The notes under the pieces are model-generated. The model ran no database searches. It worked only from the letters and a program-made list of their open reading frames with translations, and had not been told where the DNA came from. The translations under genes were made by a program, and so were the position numbers. From positions 52,237-116,236 of the forward strand of contig CAMLLB010000008.1 of NCBI GenBank assembly GCA_946480815.1: DNA of 64,000 nucleotides, given 5' to 3'. This stretch comes from an uncultured Flavobacteriales bacterium (lineage in GTDB: Bacteria; Bacteroidota; Bacteroidia; Flavobacteriales; Crocinitomicaceae). Shown here in pieces: positions 18,509 to 27,038 of this stretch (position 1 is its first letter; each line of letters starts with the position of its first letter).

Positions 18509-19690
18509 TTAGTACAAGAAATTATTAAACGGGTACCGGATCGCGAAAATGCGCTTGATCTCCGAATACATGGTTTCTCTCAATTCTTCCACATTTTCCT
18601 TGTTTGTCGCTGAAATGAAAACACACTTCGTAGCCGGTAAACGGTTCATCCAGGTTTTTTTCAGTTCTTCAAGTGTCATATTCGAGCCATGCTCATTCTC
18701 CGGATTGTATTGATATGCATCGATTTTATTGAAGACAAGGATCATCGGTTTGTCCTTATTATCCAATTCGGCCAATGTTTCATTTACAATGTGCAACTGA
18801 TCTTCAAAATTGGGATGCGAAATGTCTACCACATGGATCAACAGATCTGCTTCACGTACCTCATCCAGGGTCGATTTGAATGATTCCACCAATTGATGAG
18901 GTAATTTACGAATGAATCCAACCGTATCCGTAAGCAGGAAGGGCAAATTATCAATCACCACTTTCCGTACGGTTGTATCGAGGGTTGCAAACAATTTGTT
19001 TTCCGCAAATACTTCCGACTTACTCAGCAGGTTCATCATGGTACTTTTCCCCACGTTCGTGTATCCTACCAAAGCCACTCGCACAAGCTGTCCGCGATTA
19101 CCCCGCTGAACTGCCATTTGCTTATCGATCTCTTTGAGCTTTTCTTTCAGGAGTGCAATCCGTGTCTGAATGATCCGTCTATCGGTTTCGATCTGGGATT
19201 CCCCCGGACCACGTAAACCAATTCCTCCTTTTTGACGCTCCAAGTGGGTCCAAAGTCGCTTCAGACGTGGAAGCATGTACTGCATCTGAGCCAGTTCGAC
19301 CTGTGTCTTCGCATGGGAAGTCCGCGCCCTGGAAGCAAAAATATCCAGGATCAGAATATTTCGATCAAGGATCTTACACTCCAGTTCTTTTTCAATGTTC
19401 CGAAGCTGGGAAGGAGAAAGTTCGTCATCAAAAATAACCAACTCAATTCCGTGTTCCTTAATGTATTCTTTGATTTCCTCCAGCTTACCCGTTCCTACAA
19501 AGGTCCGCGGGTTTGCCATCGGAAGTTTTTGTGTAAACCGTTTGACAGCTGTTGCACCGGCAGTTTCTGCCAGGAATTCCAATTCATCCAGATATTCGTG
19601 AGCCTGTTCATCCGTCACAGAAGATGTAATAATTCCGACAAGTACGCAGGTTTCTTCAACTGCATCTACTAAAACGTGACCTTCACTCAT
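18509..19690 (-). CDS. hflX: GTPase HflX
   Basis: 393 residues, the normal length. The N-terminal nucleotide-binding domain contains PRTFVGTGKLEE; GIGLRGPGESQIETDRR is diagnostic. The GTPase domain has VGYTNVGKSTMMN (G1), DTTVRK (G2), DTVGFIRKLPHQLV (G3) and NKID (G4). HflX rescues or splits stalled ribosomes under stress. It starts 3 bases after the cytochrome lipoprotein stop, probably as the third gene of a three-gene operon. Confidence 0.96.
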   Translation of the reverse strand: MSEGHVLVDAVEETCVLVGIITSSVTDEQAHEYLDELEFLAETAGATAVKRFTQKLPMANPRTFVGTGKLEEIKEYIKEHGIELVIFDDELSPSQLRNIEKELECKILDRNILILDIFASRARTSHAKTQVELAQMQYMLPRLKRLWTHLERQKGGIGLRGPGESQIETDRRIIQTRIALLKEKLKEIDKQMAVQRGNRGQLVRVALVGYTNVGKSTMMNLLSKSEVFAENKLFATLDTTVRKVVIDNLPFLLTDTVGFIRKLPHQLVESFKSTLDEVREADLLIHVVDISHPNFEDQLHIVNETLAELDNKDKPMILVFNKIDAYQYNPENEHGSNMTLEELKKTWMNRLPATKCVFISATNKENVEELRETMYSEIKRIFAIRYPFNNFLY

Positions 19691-19693
19691 TTC

Positions 19694-20041
19694 CTATTTT
19701 CGTAAATTTTGAACGAATTTTACCAATCCCTTTATTTCCGGCGTGCTTAACATGTCTTCGTAGGGCATCATTCCCTTGTCATTTCCTTTACGGATCATTT
19801 TTTCAACGCTCTTTTCATCCAACGTACTCACTGACAGATCCTTTGCATTCGATGCCTGTAATGTTCCGTCCGGTCCGTGACAGGAAGCACAATTCAAGGT
19901 ATACACCGCTCGTGCATCTTCCAAAGAGATCGGTTCATTTGAAACCGGTTTAACATCTGCTATCTGTTTCTTCTCTTCGCCACAACTGACAAGCACAAAG
20001 CAAACAGCTGAAATGAAAAGCAAATTCTTCCTTAGAACCAT
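19694..20041 (-). CDS. c-type cytochrome lipoprotein
   Basis: 115 residues. ATG 20041 gives a lipoprotein signal (LFISAVCFVLVSC, acyl-Cys20); a longer frame from 20113 would precede it with residues that make no sense and overlap the previous gene. The heme site is CASCH (Cys51, Cys54, His55) and Met in KGMMPYEDML probably is the second ligand. The fold is a monoheme class-I cytochrome. It overlaps the upstream membrane-protein gene by 10 bases, suggesting a shared electron-transfer job in the periplasm. Confidence 0.88.
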   Translation of the reverse strand: MVLRKNLLFISAVCFVLVSCGEEKKQIADVKPVSNEPISLEDARAVYTLNCASCHGPDGTLQASNAKDLSVSTLDEKSVEKMIRKGNDKGMMPYEDMLSTPEIKGLVKFVQNLRK

Positions 20042-20469
20042 GATCCTCCCAATGCTGTTCTGAATGGCCATGGAATTGCAGCGAAAATGATGATCAATAC
20101 AATCGTGTACCAAATCAGAATGGTCTTATGTTTTTTAGCCGGGTCAAGGGCTTTTTCAGCTTTCTTTCTTCCGATTGTTGCCAATGTCACCGCAATCACC
20201 ATCAATAAGATGTGTTCCATTCCGAAGAAACGGTACTGCGGATTTTTCATCCAACCTTCCGCGTAAGAAATTTTCCCCGAAACAAAAGCAACAATGATTC
20301 CCAATGTAACCTGGATATGCAACATCACCATTGCAAACAGGTTCAACATCTTATCCCCTTTTTCGTATTTTCCGCTCTTAAGCTTTAAGATTGCATTCAC
20401 GATAGCAAAAAGCAATAAAGCCAAAGCTAACCAACGTAATCCTGAATGTCCATGTATCAATGCGCCCAT
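20032..20469 (-). CDS. Four-helix membrane protein, cytochrome b-like
   Basis: 145 residues with four membrane helices: about 9-29, 43-65, 81-98 and 112-134. His residues occur at helix ends (MGALIHGHSGLRW, LHIQVTLG, GMEHILLM, KHKTILIWY), which suits a b-type heme or quinone-linked protein, though the ligands are not proven. Similar Bacteroidota proteins are often annotated cytochrome B (recalled). Its overlap with the cytochrome c gene supports a redox pair. Confidence 0.65.
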   Translation of the reverse strand: MGALIHGHSGLRWLALALLLFAIVNAILKLKSGKYEKGDKMLNLFAMVMLHIQVTLGIIVAFVSGKISYAEGWMKNPQYRFFGMEHILLMVIAVTLATIGRKKAEKALDPAKKHKTILIWYTIVLIIIFAAIPWPFRTALGGSWF

Positions 20470-20585
20470 AATAATGTAAGTTTTGGCAAAATTACCGAAA
20501 AAATGACCTCATTGGTCGAAGTGAATCACTTATTTCCACATAGAATCACTATTTTTCAGCCCTTAAAACCAGAAGTCGTCGAAAA

Positions 20586-23500
20586 ATGATTCGCTATATT
20601 GTTGCCCTCTTATTTCCGCTGAGTGTTTTTTCACAAGCTGAAAAACCTCAAAACGGAGTGAAAGCCCCCAATCAAAATTCATTTGTCCTTACAAATGTGA
20701 CCATCCTGGTCTCGCCCGATAAAACCATTGAAAACGGTACCATTACTGTCAGAGACGGAAAGATTACCGCCGTCGACAAAATCCTGCTCACTACTCCAAA
20801 AGACCTGGTGGTGATCGATGGAAACAATGCGGTGGTGGTTCCTTCTTTTATCGAAGTGAACTCTACCATGGGAATTCCAGCCGACCAAAAAGCGGAAAAT
20901 AAAATCGGGCCTTACTACTGGAACCATGCGATCCGTTCGGAATTTGATGCCATTGACTGGTACAAAACCGATGAGAAAATGACTTCCGAATACCAGAAAA
21001 TGGGTTTTGGTTCCGTATTGATCCATAGAAACGACGGATTGGCACAAGGTTACGGTTCACTGATGCAATTGGGAACAACGAGTACTGACAATCAGCCTTA
21101 TTTAAGTAAAGCAGCTTCTTTCTATTCTTTCAAAAAGGGAACTTCACAACAGGATTATCCAAGTTCATTGGTCGGATCGATTGCCTTATTGAGACAAGCC
21201 TTTTACGATACACAATGGCATTCGGAACATGGAAAAGATGCCAATTACAGCCTGGATGCTTTAACACTTCAATTGAAAAAACCGGCGTTCTTTACCCTGG
21301 ACGACAAAGCGGATGTGTTCCGTGTCAAATCATTCATGCGTGAATTCAAACGGGACTTTACCGTTATCGGGACCGGTCAGGAACAATTTTTAGGAAATGC
21401 CTGGGACACCCTGAAAGTTCAGTTGGTAATCCCGATCAACTTCCCGGAAGCATTTGACTTGAAAGACCCGTATCTGGCTCATGAAATTCCTTACAGTGAA
21501 TTGAAAGTGTGGGAAATGGCCCCACGGAATCCGGGATTCTTATACAAACACAAAGTTCCGTTCATCACTTCTGCAGCAGGACATACCACGGCGGCTGATT
21601 TCTGGAAACACATTCACCAGGCATTGGCAACAGGCTGGTCTGTGAATGACGTTTTGCGTTCACTGACCGTGGCTCCGGCAACTTTACTGGGAGTTCAGAA
21701 AGAATTGGGAACCATTGAAATTGATAAATGGGCCAACTTTACGGTATACGATCAAAACCCTTTCCTTTTCCAGGCAAAGGTGCTCCAAGTATTTTCAAAA
21801 GGAGAACGGAAAGTATTTCAAAGTGCTCCAATTTCGGATATCCGCGGAACCTACAGCTTGAATATTGATGGTATCAAATATTGGCTTGAAATTGCCGGAA
21901 CGCCGAATCAACCGGAAGGAAAAGTGAAATTGGTACGTACGGTCCAGGATTCATTGACACTTGCGAACAAATCGGATACATTGGTAAGCAATGCGAAACT
22001 TTCTTTGGTGAACAACGATATCGCAATCCATTTCATTATGCCGGTTGACGGTGAAAAACAAGTCTTCAGCTTAAAAGGAGATGTGAATCCGCGAGTATTT
22101 ATTTTCGAAGGAGAAGGAACAAACAACAAAGGCAGATGGATCAAATGGAGTGCGATGCGCAACAAGAAATTCGAAGCCAAAGATGAAAACAAGCAAGCCT
22201 GGACAGCCGACACATTGACTGTTCCCGGAACACGTTTCCCGAACAGTGCCTTTGGTTTCACCGCTCCACCGAAACAAGGGGTGATCATTTTCGAACAAGC
22301 TACCATCTGGACCAATACCGATGAAGGAATTATCCAGGAAGGAACTGTAATCGTTGAAAACGGGAAAATCAAAGCCATTCACAAAGGTGCCGGAACGTAC
22401 ATGAAACCAAATGATGCTATTGTGATCAATGCACGCGGGAAGATCCTTACAACAGGAATTATTGACGAGCACTCGCACATTGCACTGACACGGGGCGTGA
22501 ACGAAGGCGGCCAAGCTGTAGCCTGTGAAGTCCGCATGGAAGATGCCATTAATGCTGAAGATATTGATGTGTACCGTCAATTGGCCGGTGGTGTTACCGC
22601 TGCGCAATTACTGCACGGTTCCGCTAACCCGATCGGTGGACAATCTGCTTTGGTGAAACTGAAATGGGGACATTATCCACATGAATACCCTATTAAGAAC
22701 GCTCCGAAATTTGTGAAATTTGCATTGGGAGAAAACGTGAAACAAGCCAATTGGGGAGTAAGTAACCGTTTCCCGCAAACACGTATGGGTGTAGAACAGG
22801 TTTACATCGATGCATTTTCCAGAGCTTTGGCTTACCACCAGGCAAAAAGTGCAACCGCCGGGAAACACAAAGATAAAAACGCCGTTCCGCCGGCTGTTGA
22901 CCTGGAACTGGAAGCTTTATACGAGATTGTTTCAGGAGAAAGAAGAATTACCTGTCACAGTTATGTGCAATCAGAGATCAATATGCTGATGCATGTGGCT
23001 GATTCCTTTGGATTCAAAGTAAATACATTCACGCACATCCTGGAAGGATACAAAGTAGCCGACAAGATGAAAGAACATGGAGTTGGTGCTTCTACTTTCT
23101 CCGACTGGTGGGCTTACAAGTTCGAAGTAATGGATGCGATCCCGCAAAATGCTTCGTTGATGACGAACATGGGATTGGTGGTTGCAATCAATTCGGATGA
23201 TGCTGAAATGGGAAGACGTTTGAACCAGGAAGCTGCGAAGACGATCAAATACGGTGGAGCTACGGAAGACCAGGCCTGGAAAATGGTGACCTTGAACCCT
23301 GCAAAATTATTACACCTGGACGACCGCATGGGAACTGTTCAGGTTGGAAAAGATGCCGATTTGGTTCTTTGGACGAACAATCCTTTAACTGTGACTGCAA
23401 AACCACTTTATACGGTTGTAGACGGAGAGATCTTGTTTGATGCACAAAAGGATTTCATCATTCAGCAGGAAATTGCTGCAGAACGCGCACGGATTATTGC

Positions 23501-23621
23501 AAAGATGTCGGAAGAAAGCAAGAAAGGAGAACCAACCAAACCATTCTCCCGCAAACGCAGAGGCCATTTCCATTGCAACACACTTGGTGAAGAAGCATCA
23601 TTAGAAACAAACGAACATTAA
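20586..23621 (+). CDS. Secreted tandem amidohydrolase protein (first half degenerate)
   Basis: 1011 residues. A signal peptide (MIRYIVALLFPLSVFSQ) is followed by two amidohydrolase modules. In the second (about 570-980) the metal-binding HxH is present (GIIDEHSHIALTRG, His629/His631), with HSYVQSEI, NTFTHILEGY and NSDDAEMGRR as expected for imidazolonepropionase-like enzymes. In the first (about 30-410) the HxH position reads PSFIEVNSTMG, so metal ligands are lost, yet the composite end TVAPATLLGVQKELGTIEIDKWANFTVYD remains. The substrate is unknown. It is 17 bases from the next amidohydrolase gene. Confidence 0.85.
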   Translation: MIRYIVALLFPLSVFSQAEKPQNGVKAPNQNSFVLTNVTILVSPDKTIENGTITVRDGKITAVDKILLTTPKDLVVIDGNNAVVVPSFIEVNSTMGIPADQKAENKIGPYYWNHAIRSEFDAIDWYKTDEKMTSEYQKMGFGSVLIHRNDGLAQGYGSLMQLGTTSTDNQPYLSKAASFYSFKKGTSQQDYPSSLVGSIALLRQAFYDTQWHSEHGKDANYSLDALTLQLKKPAFFTLDDKADVFRVKSFMREFKRDFTVIGTGQEQFLGNAWDTLKVQLVIPINFPEAFDLKDPYLAHEIPYSELKVWEMAPRNPGFLYKHKVPFITSAAGHTTAADFWKHIHQALATGWSVNDVLRSLTVAPATLLGVQKELGTIEIDKWANFTVYDQNPFLFQAKVLQVFSKGERKVFQSAPISDIRGTYSLNIDGIKYWLEIAGTPNQPEGKVKLVRTVQDSLTLANKSDTLVSNAKLSLVNNDIAIHFIMPVDGEKQVFSLKGDVNPRVFIFEGEGTNNKGRWIKWSAMRNKKFEAKDENKQAWTADTLTVPGTRFPNSAFGFTAPPKQGVIIFEQATIWTNTDEGIIQEGTVIVENGKIKAIHKGAGTYMKPNDAIVINARGKILTTGIIDEHSHIALTRGVNEGGQAVACEVRMEDAINAEDIDVYRQLAGGVTAAQLLHGSANPIGGQSALVKLKWGHYPHEYPIKNAPKFVKFALGENVKQANWGVSNRFPQTRMGVEQVYIDAFSRALAYHQAKSATAGKHKDKNAVPPAVDLELEALYEIVSGERRITCHSYVQSEINMLMHVADSFGFKVNTFTHILEGYKVADKMKEHGVGASTFSDWWAYKFEVMDAIPQNASLMTNMGLVVAINSDDAEMGRRLNQEAAKTIKYGGATEDQAWKMVTLNPAKLLHLDDRMGTVQVGKDADLVLWTNNPLTVTAKPLYTVVDGEILFDAQKDFIIQQEIAAERARIIAKMSEESKKGEPTKPFSRKRRGHFHCNTLGEEASLETNEH

Positions 23622-23638
23622 GCATTCAACTTTTGAAC

Positions 23639-24916
23639 ATGAGAACAATTCAATATACTTTTTTGGTCCTGTTACTAAGTGTGAACAGCAGTTACGGGCA
23701 AAAGAAATACAATAAGATCCTGATCGAAGGTGCAACACTGCATATCGGGAACGGACAAGTGATTCCCACCGGATCTGTCGGAATTGAGAATGGAGTGATC
23801 ACGTTGGTAAAGAACACCCTGGCTTACACCTACAACAAATCGGATTGGGACACGGTGATCAACATCAGCGGACAGCACTTGTATCCGGGTTTCGTTGCCC
23901 CGAATTCCACGTTGGGATTAACGGAAATCGACGCTGTAAGAGCTTCCCGTGACTTCCATGAAATGGGAACCTTCAATCCGCATGTACGTGCTCAGATCGC
24001 TTACAACTGTGAATCTTCCGTTATTGAAACGGTCCGTACGAACGGGGTTCTGATCATTCAAACGACTCCGCGTGGTGGAAGGATTTCCGGTCAATCGAGT
24101 TTGATGACCAGCGCTTGCTGGAACTGGGAAGACGGAACCGTAAAAGCAGATGATGGGATTCACATTGAATGGCCTTCTGCCTACAATCGTCAGTGGGGCG
24201 ATCCGGTCGCAAAACCTAACGAGACCTATGAAGAGCAAAAACGCGAATTGATCGGCTATCTGACCAATGCAAAAGCGAGCACAAATAATAAGGACAAAAA
24301 TACCCCGCTTCAATTCAGTGCGATGAACGAATGTTTCACCGGTGAAAAGCGTTTCTACTTCCATGCAAACGAAGTACAGCAAATCAATGACATCCTGGAC
24401 CTCATCACAGAACTGGAAATCAAATTCCCGGTTATCGTTGGCGGATACGAAAGCTACCTGGTGGCAGACCGCCTGAAGATCAAAAAAGTTCCGGTGATGC
24501 TGGGACGTTTGCATTCCTTGCCGCAACACGATGACGATCCTTTCGACCTTCCGTACAAATTGCCATTCCTATTGCAACAAGCCGGAGTACCATTCTGTTT
24601 ACAGAATGAGGGAGATATGGAAGCCATGAATGCACGGAATCTTCCTTTCCTTGCCGGAACAGCCATGTCTTATGGCCTAACTGAAGAAGAAGCCATCCGT
24701 TCGATCACCCTGAGTGCGTGCGAGATCATGGGAATTTCCAAAAACTACGGAAGTATCGAGATCGGGAAGCAAGCTACATTATATGCTTCGGTTGGCTCTG
24801 CCTTGGAAATGAAAAGCAACCAGGCTTCGGTGTTGCTGGTGAATGGTCTGTTTGTTCCGACAACGAATTTCCAGACAGAGCTGTACAAAAAGTATAAAGG
24901 GAAATACGGAAAGTAA
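23639..24916 (+). CDS. Secreted amidohydrolase-fold protein lacking metal site
   Basis: 425 residues with a signal peptide ending SSYGQ. The fold is recognised from ILIEGATLHIGNGQVIPTGS at the start and EEEAIRSITLSACEIMGISKNYGSIEIGKQATLYAS at the end. Where an active enzyme has HxH this one reads YPGFVAPNSTLGLTEID, as in the degenerate half of its neighbour. It probably is not an independent enzyme and may pair with the 1011-residue protein. ATG 23639 was chosen over a TTG at 23633, giving a standard signal peptide. Confidence 0.8.
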   Translation: MRTIQYTFLVLLLSVNSSYGQKKYNKILIEGATLHIGNGQVIPTGSVGIENGVITLVKNTLAYTYNKSDWDTVINISGQHLYPGFVAPNSTLGLTEIDAVRASRDFHEMGTFNPHVRAQIAYNCESSVIETVRTNGVLIIQTTPRGGRISGQSSLMTSACWNWEDGTVKADDGIHIEWPSAYNRQWGDPVAKPNETYEEQKRELIGYLTNAKASTNNKDKNTPLQFSAMNECFTGEKRFYFHANEVQQINDILDLITELEIKFPVIVGGYESYLVADRLKIKKVPVMLGRLHSLPQHDDDPFDLPYKLPFLLQQAGVPFCLQNEGDMEAMNARNLPFLAGTAMSYGLTEEEAIRSITLSACEIMGISKNYGSIEIGKQATLYASVGSALEMKSNQASVLLVNGLFVPTTNFQTELYKKYKGKYGK

Positions 24917-25095
24917 TTGCGGATTACTATACTATTCAATTTCGAAGTGGGAAGCTAAAAATTTCCATTTTGACATTCAACGGAAAGCACAGGCACGCCC
25001 CGATACGGCATGAGCTTTTCTATCTTTTTAACAAAAATCCTTACCTCTAATTCATGTAAACAGGTATCTTCGTCGAAATTTAATTATCTAAATCG

Positions 25096-26046
25096 ATGAA
25101 AAAAATCTACATTGTTGCGGCATTATTATTTTCCGGTAATGCGCTTTTCGCTCAAAATTTAACACGTACAGACATTGGTTATACAGCCGGTGACAATTTC
25201 ACGATGTACGTTTCAGATTACGTAAGTCCGGGAACTTCCGGAACAGGTGTAACATGGGATTTGTCTGCTATGACCAATAACAGTCAGGTTACGGCAGCAA
25301 CAACTACCAACTCGGGTGGAGCTTTTCCAACTGCAAACATCAAATTAACGCAGTCAAACGGGGGAGTTATTTATTACAACATTTCAAGCACTAAAATGGA
25401 AGTGGTAGGTATTGATGCTAACGGGACCGTTTTTAATTATTCAAATCCTGCAACTTACATGCAATTCCCTGTGAATACGTCTTACAACTACACGGATGCT
25501 TCAGCTTCAAGCTTCACAGTAGGTGGTTTCGCTTTCAACAGAACAACGAACACGCAAAGCGAGTATTCTGGTACAGGAACATTGATTACCCCGGAAGGAA
25601 CTTTCACGAATGTGGTTCGTATCAAATCTACTCAAACAAACACGGATACGTATTCTGGTGGAACGATCAATTCATCCGTTGTCGCATACAACTGGTACAA
25701 AGCAGGAGTTACTCACGAATTAGCAAATGTTTCCGACATTACAGGATCATCTACTTCTCAATCCGCGTATTATACAAGTGTACCTGCAAACCTTGGTTTG
25801 GAAGAAAGCGAATTGATCAATTTGTTGATGTTCCCGAACCCAACAAACGGTACGATCTATATCAATTCGGATGAGGTAATCTCCAAAATTGAGGTGTACC
25901 AGTTATCCGGTGAATTGGCTATGGAGCAAACAGTAAACAATACTTCTTCAGAAATGAACCTTTCGGAATTAAATACAGGAATGTACCTGGTAAAAGTTTA
26001 CGGAACGAACGGTGCTGTTTCTGTTAAACGCGTTACAAAGAATTAA
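25096..26046 (+). CDS. T9SS-secreted protein, unknown
   Basis: 316 residues: a signal peptide (MKKIYIVAALLFSGNALFAQ), a beta-rich Gly/Thr/Ser-rich body of about 210 residues with no recognised domain, and a type-A T9SS sorting domain from about residue 240 (LLMFPNPTNGTIYI, ISKIEVYQLSGE, LNTGMYLVKVYG, VKRVTKN). The C-terminal domain sends the protein through the outer membrane and is removed or anchored. It is followed by a clear hairpin terminator. Confidence 0.85.
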   Translation: MKKIYIVAALLFSGNALFAQNLTRTDIGYTAGDNFTMYVSDYVSPGTSGTGVTWDLSAMTNNSQVTAATTTNSGGAFPTANIKLTQSNGGVIYYNISSTKMEVVGIDANGTVFNYSNPATYMQFPVNTSYNYTDASASSFTVGGFAFNRTTNTQSEYSGTGTLITPEGTFTNVVRIKSTQTNTDTYSGGTINSSVVAYNWYKAGVTHELANVSDITGSSTSQSAYYTSVPANLGLEESELINLLMFPNPTNGTIYINSDEVISKIEVYQLSGELAMEQTVNNTSSEMNLSELNTGMYLVKVYGTNGAVSVKRVTKN

Positions 26047-26064
26047 TAGCTTATAAGTCTTGAG

Positions 26065-26098
26065 AAATCCTTTCCACTGCTGTGGAAGGGATTTTTTT
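26065..26098 (+). terminator. Hairpin terminator after T9SS cargo gene
   Basis: Stem AAATCCTTTCCAC pairs with GTGGAAGGGATTT (one wobble) around a four-base loop TGCT, followed by a T-run. It lies about 20 bases after the stop of the gene ending at 26046. Confidence 0.9.
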
Positions 26099-26334
26099 AT
26101 TCCAACGATCCAAAATTCCGAATACCACCCGATTCTCTATCCATAAATCTCTAACGGTGGAATTCACGGTCAATTACAGCTAGCTCGTGCCACATAAATC
26201 TTTAAACACCTGAAATTATTTAAAAATCGCTTGATAGAAGAAAATGCAAACGTAATTCTATTTTTGAATCCCCTTTTAACCTTTCCTAACAAAAGCTTCT
26301 TTTAGATTGAACCGGCTTTCTCAATTTTGTTTCC

Positions 26335-26342
26335 TATTTTTG
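26335..26342 (+). promoter_or_regulatory. Possible -7 box for superoxide dismutase
   Basis: TATTTTTG fits TAnnTTTG and lies 25 bases before the ATG at 26368. A -33 TTG is not seen at the standard spacing. Confidence 0.35.
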
Positions 26343-26367
26343 TTAGAGAACATAAAAAAGAAATATC

Positions 26368-26967
26368 ATGGCATTTGAATTACCAAAATTAGCATACGCA
26401 TACGATGCATTAGAGCCACATATTGACGCTCGCACAATGGAGATCCACTATTCAAAACACCACCAGGCATACGCAACGAACCTGAACAATGCAATTGCCG
26501 GGACGGACTTAGAAGGAAAATCAATCGAGTATATCTTACAAAACTGCAAAGACAAACCTGCTGTTCGTAACAACGGTGGTGGTTTCTGGAATCACAACCT
26601 GTTCTGGGAAATTATGGCACCAAATGCAGGTGGAACTCCAACAGGTGAATTGGCACAGGCAATTAACGATGCATTCGGAACATTTGAGCATTTCAAGGAT
26701 GAGTTCGCAAAAGCTGGAACAACCCGTTTCGGTTCCGGATGGGCATGGTTGTGTGTTGAAGGTGGAAAATTGGTTATTTGTTCAACAGCAAACCAGGATA
26801 ACCCGATCATGGGTGAAGGTTGTAAAGGAACACCGATCCTTGCGATGGACGTTTGGGAACATGCTTATTATTTGCATTACCAAAACCGTCGCCCGGATTA
26901 CATCAACGCATTCTTTAATGTAATTAACTGGGACGCAGTTGCAAAGAAATACGCAGCAGCGAAGTAA
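26368..26967 (+). CDS. Superoxide dismutase (Fe/Mn family)
   Basis: 199 residues. The N-terminal helices carry [14 protein letters not shown] (His ligand), then [14 protein letters not shown] (His ligand), and the C-terminal sequence is [19 protein letters not shown] (Asp and His ligands). GGTPTGEL and FGSGWAWL are family signatures. It dismutates superoxide in the cytoplasm, and Fe or Mn cannot be told from sequence alone. It is a single-gene unit with a palindromic terminator downstream. Confidence 0.96.
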   Translation: MAFELPKLAYAYDALEPHIDARTMEIHYSKHHQAYATNLNNAIAGTDLEGKSIEYILQNCKDKPAVRNNGGGFWNHNLFWEIMAPNAGGTPTGELAQAINDAFGTFEHFKDEFAKAGTTRFGSGWAWLCVEGGKLVICSTANQDNPIMGEGCKGTPILAMDVWEHAYYLHYQNRRPDYINAFFNVINWDAVAKKYAAAK

Positions 26968-26982
26968 GAAATCTGTCAAATA

Positions 26983-27022
26983 AAAAAGTAAGGGGCGCGA
27001 TTAATCGCGCCCCTTACTTTTT
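26983..27022. repeat. Palindromic terminator element, copy B
   Basis: A perfect 40-base palindrome: arms 26983-27002 and 27003-27022 with outer stem AAAAAGTA and inner GC block AGGGGCGC, apex GATTAATC. It lies between the convergent sodB-type gene (stop 26967) and the T9SS cargo gene (stop 27039), with A-tract and T-tract ends that terminate in both directions. Confidence 0.9.
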
Positions 27023-27038
27023 ATGTAAATAAACTAAC

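Larger units (their letters stand above)
26047..26367. other. Intergenic region between T9SS cargo and SOD
   Basis: 321 bases. It holds the hairpin terminator at 26065-26098 and a -7-like box at 26335-26342. The middle (26110-26290) is AT-rich, and I see no gene or repeat there. Confidence 0.6.

Noticed and set aside
22071..22607. 178-codon minus-strand frame
   Set aside because: Antisense to the first amidohydrolase gene, no recognised features.
23918..24529. 203-codon open frame on the minus strand
   Set aside because: It lies wholly inside the amidohydrolase gene, has no family resemblance and mirrors its codon pattern; treated as antisense noise.
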